64,000 nucleotides of DNA, taken from assembly GCA_001630475.1 (NCBI GenBank), contig KV419409.1:310001-374000 (forward strand), written 5' to 3'. The DNA comes from Sistotremastrum niveocremeum HHB9708. Lineage: Eukaryota > Basidiomycota > Agaricomycetes > Sistotremastrales > Sistotremastraceae. Below the pieces are notes generated by a model. The model worked only from the letters and a program-made list of their open reading frames with translations. It ran no database searches and was not told the origin of the DNA. Positions within the stretch are counted from its first letter, which is position 1. Every line of letters begins with the position of its first letter. The position numbers and the translations under genes are program-made. Positions 58,598 to 64,000 of the stretch are shown in pieces.

Positions 58598-59440
58598 GTC
58601 AACGGTGATGGAGATCAGATAGGGATGGCAGACAGGACTACGGGCAAATGGCAATCAGGAGCGGGAGTTGGAGAAATGGATCGTAATTGAATGACAGTGT
58701 TAAATGCGCAGAGTGCTCCTAAGAGTCAAAACACTGTGCCGGTAGTTTGTACGACCTGATCACAGCATGGGCAGATGAATGAGTCAACTGACGGTGCATT
58801 CCTCGATTGACCCAGAGTAGTTGCAGTAAAGCATATCAAGCAATCGAGTGAGCAGCATCAGTCATGGCTTATCCTTGCTATATCACTGAGACCATGAAGG
58901 CATAGGAGGCATAAGTCCAAGCTGGTGAGCCACAAAGCAACATAGGTACAACGAATTGGAGGCGACGTCGTCAAGTTGGTCAATTTTTGTTGGGGAGTGT
59001 TGACGCTTGTTATTGCGCATCATGGAGTGGCTATGCCAACTTCGATGGTACGAGTAACTGGTCGTGCGACGCAAGGTGGAAAGAATCAGTTGAGACTTCA
59101 GTTGGTTTTTCAAATAAAACTGAGTAGGGGTCACTAACCAAGCAGAGTAAACTATGTACGGGAATAAACTGAACTGATGAAATGTATGTACACGAATGAC
59201 CATGAAGAGAAGAGAAGAGAAGATAAGAAAAATGGACAAGTTGAAAAGTAGGAGTGATCGACAGTATCAAACTGCTAGTATAACTGCTAGTATATGGGTG
59301 AGGCATAGAGAAGAACTAAATGAAGTCCGTGCCCAGACTTCACAGAGCCCCCACGAAGTCAGGTAAGTGAATGCCTTATCACCGACATTCGTGGAAGCTG
59401 TGGTTTGGGATTAAAGACACCCAGAGTCAACCCAGGGGAT
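58598..59440. other. Intergenic, 0.8 kb
   Basis: It holds AT-rich minus-strand frames (58883-59306) that look like UTR or chance. A GAAGAGAAGA purine run lies near 59204-59230. No gene is supported. Confidence 0.4.
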
Positions 59441-60471
59441 CTAGTGATCCAACCCAACGGCGATGACATGATAATCATCTCTCAGTAGCTGCGTCATCTT
59501 TCTCGCCGCACCAATGACCTTGACAACGAGGCATATGGTCAACATTGCGCCCAACAGAGACGTCGAGGTGGAATATTCGGGGCCCATCTTCAGCATCACC
59601 AGGCCTCTGGCACTTAGTACGAGCCCGAAAACAAATAATAGGGTCGGACAAGTGACGTGGGCGTGAAACCCGACCTGGTTGAACTGGGGTGCGGCCACAG
59701 GCCTTCGGGTTCTTCGGATTGTGAGGGCTCTGGGGGCATCTCTGTGGACGGTAGGCGAGTGTGGGATAGGAGAGAGTTGAAGCGCTCGAATGAAAGCACC
59801 GGCGGTGGAGAACATAAGCCCTGCAATCATGGAGCTCTGGGAATGGTTCAACTCCGAAACATAACGACCGCGCGTAGTGGCTAGGACTGCAGAGCATATC
59901 ATGAGATGAATGAGCGTCTGAGGAACGATGAGCCTCTATCACATCGAATCCAGACCTCGAAAGCACGAACGCAGAGAAATAGTTCCAATAATACGCAGTC
60001 AACTGAACTGTCGTGGATGGCACCTTCGAGAAACAGTAAAGACAGGGTGCTATAAGCAGGCGTGGGCTGCGCTAGGAAGGCGAACAGGAGAACGCGGCGT
60101 AGTATTTCTTGCCAGATGGTTGCTGAAGAGGGCGGGATGCGTCAAACTGAATGATGATATGCATGAAAGCTCACGAGTGGGTGGTCTATGGGCTCCCGCA
60201 CCTGGAGTATTTTCAGTAGGGCCTTTCAATGTGTTCAGCATCGGTAATATAGGCAGAGTGGGGCTCAACCTACTAGTGTCTGGGGCATCAGCTCCTGCGT
60301 GACTCGGCGGTGAGACCATGGTACTTGAACGGCGGAGTTCAGATACGGCGGCCTCGGGGGTTGATGAACTGTTACGACCTGCGAGTTGAAGTCAAAGTGA
60401 GCATACTGCCGACCACAGCGAATTCATAATTACCTGATGTAGGAGTACTCTCCGTAGACATATCGGACATT
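59441..60471 (-). CDS. Four-helix membrane family, member 8 (subgroup B-like)
   Basis: Exons 60435-60471, 60175-60378, 59971-60122 and 59441-59917 encode 289 residues. The Ser/Thr/Pro-rich N-terminus (MSDMSTESTPTSG, SSSTPEAAVSELRR) is the longest of the subgroup B-like members. A hydrophobic stretch and the box AIHDSSVDC come before a phase-0 intron, then TLIHLMICSAVLA, matching TLVHISIF and TLVHLFIL of members 2 and 3. Later helices are SMIAGLMFSTAGAFIRAL, TCPTLLFVFGLVLSARGLVM and STSLLGAMLTICLVVKVIGA. Two donors (GTTCGT and GTGCTT) are possible at the end of exon 3; the first keeps both the HD box and the helix-1 frame. Function unknown. Confidence 0.66.
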
Positions 60472-62033
60472 GGCTTTCTAGGTGAAATTTTCGATGAGGT
60501 AGGCGAAAGAGTGGGAATGTGTCGGTGGTCGTGATAGGGCGGATCAGAGATCTGATTGAGTTGGCAGACAGAGGTGAACGGAGGGCGGCGACGGGTGTTC
60601 TAGCAGTCGGGAGTCCAAGAGCTGGATGTCAATACTCGCAAGAAAAGAGGTTCTAATGAGGGGCGCCAAGCTATAAATTATAATCATCCTTATAATGTAA
60701 ACTCGATCTCCCACGAGCCGTGTCCGAAACACGAGGCTCAGTGGGCCGGAAAGCACCCGAAAAGCCGTCTGAGTGATCGCATGCATTTCGAGGTACGCAC
60801 TTAGAATTACTCTTCTTTATGCACCAACTCTGTGCCCACCTCGGAATCAAATCTGGGGCTGTCCCGCTCCCGGCCACGTCGGAGATGAAACCCCCCTCTG
60901 ATAGCCTGAGTCTCAGATCGGTGCTCAAATCCATCTATGGGCAGACTCGGCGCCAGAACCGTGTCCCGCCTGATCATCATTTCATCAGCGGTAGCAGCTA
61001 AAAAGCCTCAGGAATTTGGCAGCTGCTGGAGTCAATCAGTGCTAGGAGGGCCTTCGACCGATCAGGAGTGCGGTATCAGTTATCTTCGATTTAACAAACA
61101 ACAAAGTTAAGAGAGCCCAAATGGGAGTGGCAGCAACGCTTTCAGCAAAGTGGTTATTAGTTGAGAGAAGACTTGGCGTACGCGTCAGCGCAGAACGATG
61201 GCTGGATTCTATTCGCTCATATATTTGGCGGTGCGATGTCTGCATCAGAGAATCGTTGGGTGCCTGGTGAATCAACTTCCTCTTTGGGAAGGATTGTGTC
61301 GAAGCCTCTGGAGTTAGGCGTGGAAAGGGCGTGTGTAATCCGGCATCTCAGGGGTGAAATATCTGGTTGCTGTAAGGTGTAGGGATTAAATGTCATCCGC
61401 AGTAAGGTAAACCAGCCTAGAAGCTGATGATTGCGTGATTTCTTAAAAAATAAAAAATCCTATGGCCCGTGAGCGAATCTGATGACCTGACGGTTGGCCT
61501 GATGTCGGATGGACCGCATGCCGCTCTAAGCTTCTCCCCTTGATCCTGGTCCAAATTAGTAGCACTTCCTTTCGATCCCGTGTGGCACAGCAGAGTTCAA
61601 ACCTGATTAGGCTCTGGATTAGCTTCCGAGGCCAAGCGGATTATCCTTCAGGGAAATTACGCCGAAGTATGTGAGATCTGGTCACAGACCAAAACTCCAA
61701 TCAAGAATTGACTGTGTGAGGACATTGATCCTTGCTCAGAAAGATTCGCCGCTTTATTTGGGAAATCAACCTTCAGATCCAGATCTGAAGGGTTTCTCAA
61801 ATCACAACGTATCAATGTATGATCCTGAATCCCTTGCATATATCAGCAAAAATTACGGAAGACGCACTCTGGCGTATTTTTCTTTGAGACGATTTCACGC
61901 CCGGGTTGATCACTGTTGGTCCACCAGTGGACCGATTAGGATGAGCAAGTCATCCGAGTTCCGATCCGAACGACATCCCGCAGGCCGGTCTCCTCAAACC
62001 TGAACAAGGTCAGGTTCAATCGAACGCACCATC
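60472..62033. other. Intergenic, divergent, 1.6 kb
   Basis: It separates the membrane-family array from the TFIIF-beta gene. Several frames under 90 codons are present, none recognisable. No repeats or RNA genes were recognised. Confidence 0.4.
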
Positions 62034-63304
62034 ATGGACGATGAGATCCAAAACGAGGAACGCAAGCCGTTCGAAGATGAGGGTGGAATGGAGGTCGATG
62101 AACCTGATCCGGATGAGATTCTCGAGCTCGCTGGGGGTGATGGCAGGATATGGTGCGTGAAGGTGGGTCGATGTCGTCTGCCTCATCTTTCCTTTCATCT
62201 GACCGTCGTCTACCGACATCTCTGCAACTTCCATCGCGTCATTTTCTCGTCTAGATCCCAAAATTTCTGATGGAGCGGTGGCAATCCGTCCAGCGCGCGA
62301 ATGTTCATCTGGCGACGATGCGAGTCTATAATGCAACCAACAACGGAAAGACTCGAATAACACTCTTACTTCCACACGCTGAGAGATTGGGCGAGAACAA
62401 GGCTGAGACTGTAGGATATGACACGGATGGATTGACTCAGGAGTACGACTTGACTATCGTCAACCAAGCTGTCGAGAATCAGCTGGTTGTCTCAGAGAAG
62501 GAAATGGATCCGCCAAAGGGGCGAGCACGTACGTCCAATTCGCTTATGATTCGTTGGGTAACGGGGCTTAATCAAGGATATACGTATAGGACATATGCAT
62601 TTACTCGGACACATACAACACGAATGCCATATCAGGCCGCCTCTCAACGCAGAATATCGAAGCACAGTCAAGTCACGGCATGTGGCGGCAAATACTCCAC
62701 AAAGGTCAATCATACGACTCGAAAAGGATGGTATGGCCGGTGGTCAAGGAGCCCTCAACAAACTCGCGAGTGGAACCGTCCAGAATCGGTCGTTCGACAA
62801 TATCGTCGTAAGCCTCATATTCCGCCTTGCGCATACACATAGATCTGATCCTTATATTCCCCAGAAAACCCAAAAGAAAGGCAAAGAGTTCGAACGTTTC
62901 GCCCGGATGCCACGCGACAAACTACTCGATTTGCTATTCACCCTGTTCGAAGAGAAATCGAGTTGGGCCTTCAAAGATATGCGTGCTCGTACAGAACAGC
63001 CTGCAGATTATCTTAAAGAGGTTCTGGGAGGCGTGGCTGTGTTGCATAGGAGTGGGGAGTTGAACGGGCAGTACACACTTTTGGAGAACTTTCAGAATCG
63101 CGAGAGTCAGAACAATGCAGTGAGTCGCTCTCTCAATATTAATCGCAATGAAGCCTTTTTTAATGTCTTTTGCAGATCAAAGAAGAGGGAAGTTCGTCGA
63201 TGCCATCATACCCACCTCCTGGTCAGGGCACCGGCGATGGAGCGGATGATGATGAGGACGAGGATGAGGAGGATGAGGACGACGATATGGAGGAGGTCCA
63301 GTAG
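62034..63304 (+). CDS. TFG2: TFIIF beta subunit (RAP30/Tfg2)
   Basis: Exons 62034-62162, 62255-62528, 62590-62807, 62865-63119 and 63176-63304 encode 334 residues. TFIIF binds RNA polymerase II and helps promoter escape and start-site selection. The dimerisation half shows IWCVKV followed by IPKFLMERWQSV, and HIQHECHIRPPLNAEYRS. The C-terminal winged helix shows FERFARMPRDKLLDLLFTLF, WAFKDMRARTEQPADYLKEV and LGGVAVLHRSGELNGQYTL. An acidic tail (DDDEDEDEEDEDDD) ends the protein. Length and order fit fungal Tfg2. The 57-nt intron 62808-62864 is a multiple of three and stop-free. The gene is single-copy housekeeping type, unlike the accessory genes to its left, and is tail to tail with cytochrome c. 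Confidence 0.93.
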
Positions 63305-63530
63305 CATGACGATAGAGCATCTCATGCCTTTACTCTCAAGTATTTATATCCAACGACGGTGTAAAAATTATAATAACCATTGCCCCATTATTTATTGAAC
63401 AAGGGAATTGGATGACTATGTTGTTGTACGAGGAATGCTGAGCGGGGAGGAGGGACTTCTAATATGTACGGATGGATGGGACATAAATACAATGGTCCAG
63501 AAGATTATTTCTAGCTTGGTGGAAAGAAGA

Positions 63531-64000
63531 TTATTTGGTCTGAAAAAGGATACGGGGGTGACGTCAGGAGCCATTCAGAGGAGATCAAACAGAGAGAGAC
63601 GTACGGCCTCCTTCAAGTGGGTGATAAGGTCATTGCGGTCCTTCTCCTTCTTCAGGCCAGCAAAGGCCATCTTAGTGCCAGGAATGTACTGCATATAGGG
63701 GTCCCTTGTCAGCGACTCGCATAGCAGGGTAGTCGGGGGTACGCACCTTTTTGGGGTTCTCTACGTGTCGTCGGGCGCGTCTATCAGTACCCAGGTCTTT
63801 CAGTCATAAACGAGACATACCAAGATATTCGAACAGGGTTTCTTCACCCCAGACGACGCCCTTGTTCACGTTGGCGGCGGTGTAAGAGAAGCCTTCGACC
63901 TGGCCAGTCTTACGGCCGAACAACCTAGCTCGTCATCAGCAAAATGGTCCAAGGTCTTCACGAAGGTGATACTGAAGATGTGGGACTTACCCGTGCAGGT
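63531..64000 (-). CDS. CYC1: Cytochrome c, 3' part
   Basis: The visible exons are 63991-64000 (partial), 63821-63924, 63748-63761, 63605-63688 and 63531-63539; the 5' end lies beyond the window. The protein is the mobile electron carrier between complexes III and IV in the mitochondrial intermembrane space. Spliced sequence reads [11 protein letters not shown], then [37 protein letters not shown] (with the axial heme-ligand Met) and [18 protein letters not shown]-stop. One exon has only 14 nt and the last coding exon 9 nt (Thr-Lys-stop). The CxxCH heme-binding motif should lie just outside the window. Everything visible matches fungal cytochrome c. Confidence 0.95.

Overview
The window reads as nuclear DNA of a filamentous basidiomycete, most likely an agaricomycete. 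Nearly every gene is split by GT-AG introns of about 45-70 nt, many exons are tiny, and the gene content is fungal: CBM1 modules, tandem P450s, modin-like proteins, a DUF2235 hydrolase, a STAND ATPase, a DEUBAD protein, TFIIF-beta and cytochrome c. Exon structures were worked out by hand from splice sites, reading phase and comparison between paralogues inside the window; no database was searched.

Left part (1-13.2 kb): the 3' end of a DUF2235 hydrolase gene, then a minus-strand block. In that block two paralogous secreted CBM1 proteins (1411-2367 and 12335-13201) bracket four small multi-pass membrane protein genes (3491-4339, 5537-6180, 7264-7897, 9462-10291). 14-25 kb: an NAD(P)-binding epimerase-like gene, two tandem cytochrome P450 genes with the same 14-exon plan, and a head-to-head pair of intronless modin-like genes. 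25-32 kb has no convincing gene. 32-40 kb: a Ser/Pro-rich conserved protein and two tandem small secreted four-cysteine proteins. 40.8-51.1 kb, minus strand: a STAND ATPase with an MLKL-like helical N-terminus, a small unresolved gene beside runs of GATATC palindromes, a 947-residue Ser/Pro-rich protein and a DEUBAD (ASXH) protein. 52.4-60.5 kb: a third modin-like gene, then four more members of the membrane family, again all on the minus strand. 62-64 kb: TFIIF-beta and the 3' part of cytochrome c, tail to tail.

The most distinctive content is the eight-gene membrane family. Its members share a phase-0 intron just before the first membrane helix, a His two to four residues after that intron, an HD motif in the soluble N-terminus of most, and four predicted helices. 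I know of no named function for it. With the CBM1 pair, the four-cysteine secreted pair, the modin-like trio and the STAND protein, most of the window looks like a fast-duplicating accessory region concerned with the cell surface, secretion or self/non-self recognition (inference). The housekeeping genes sit at the right edge.
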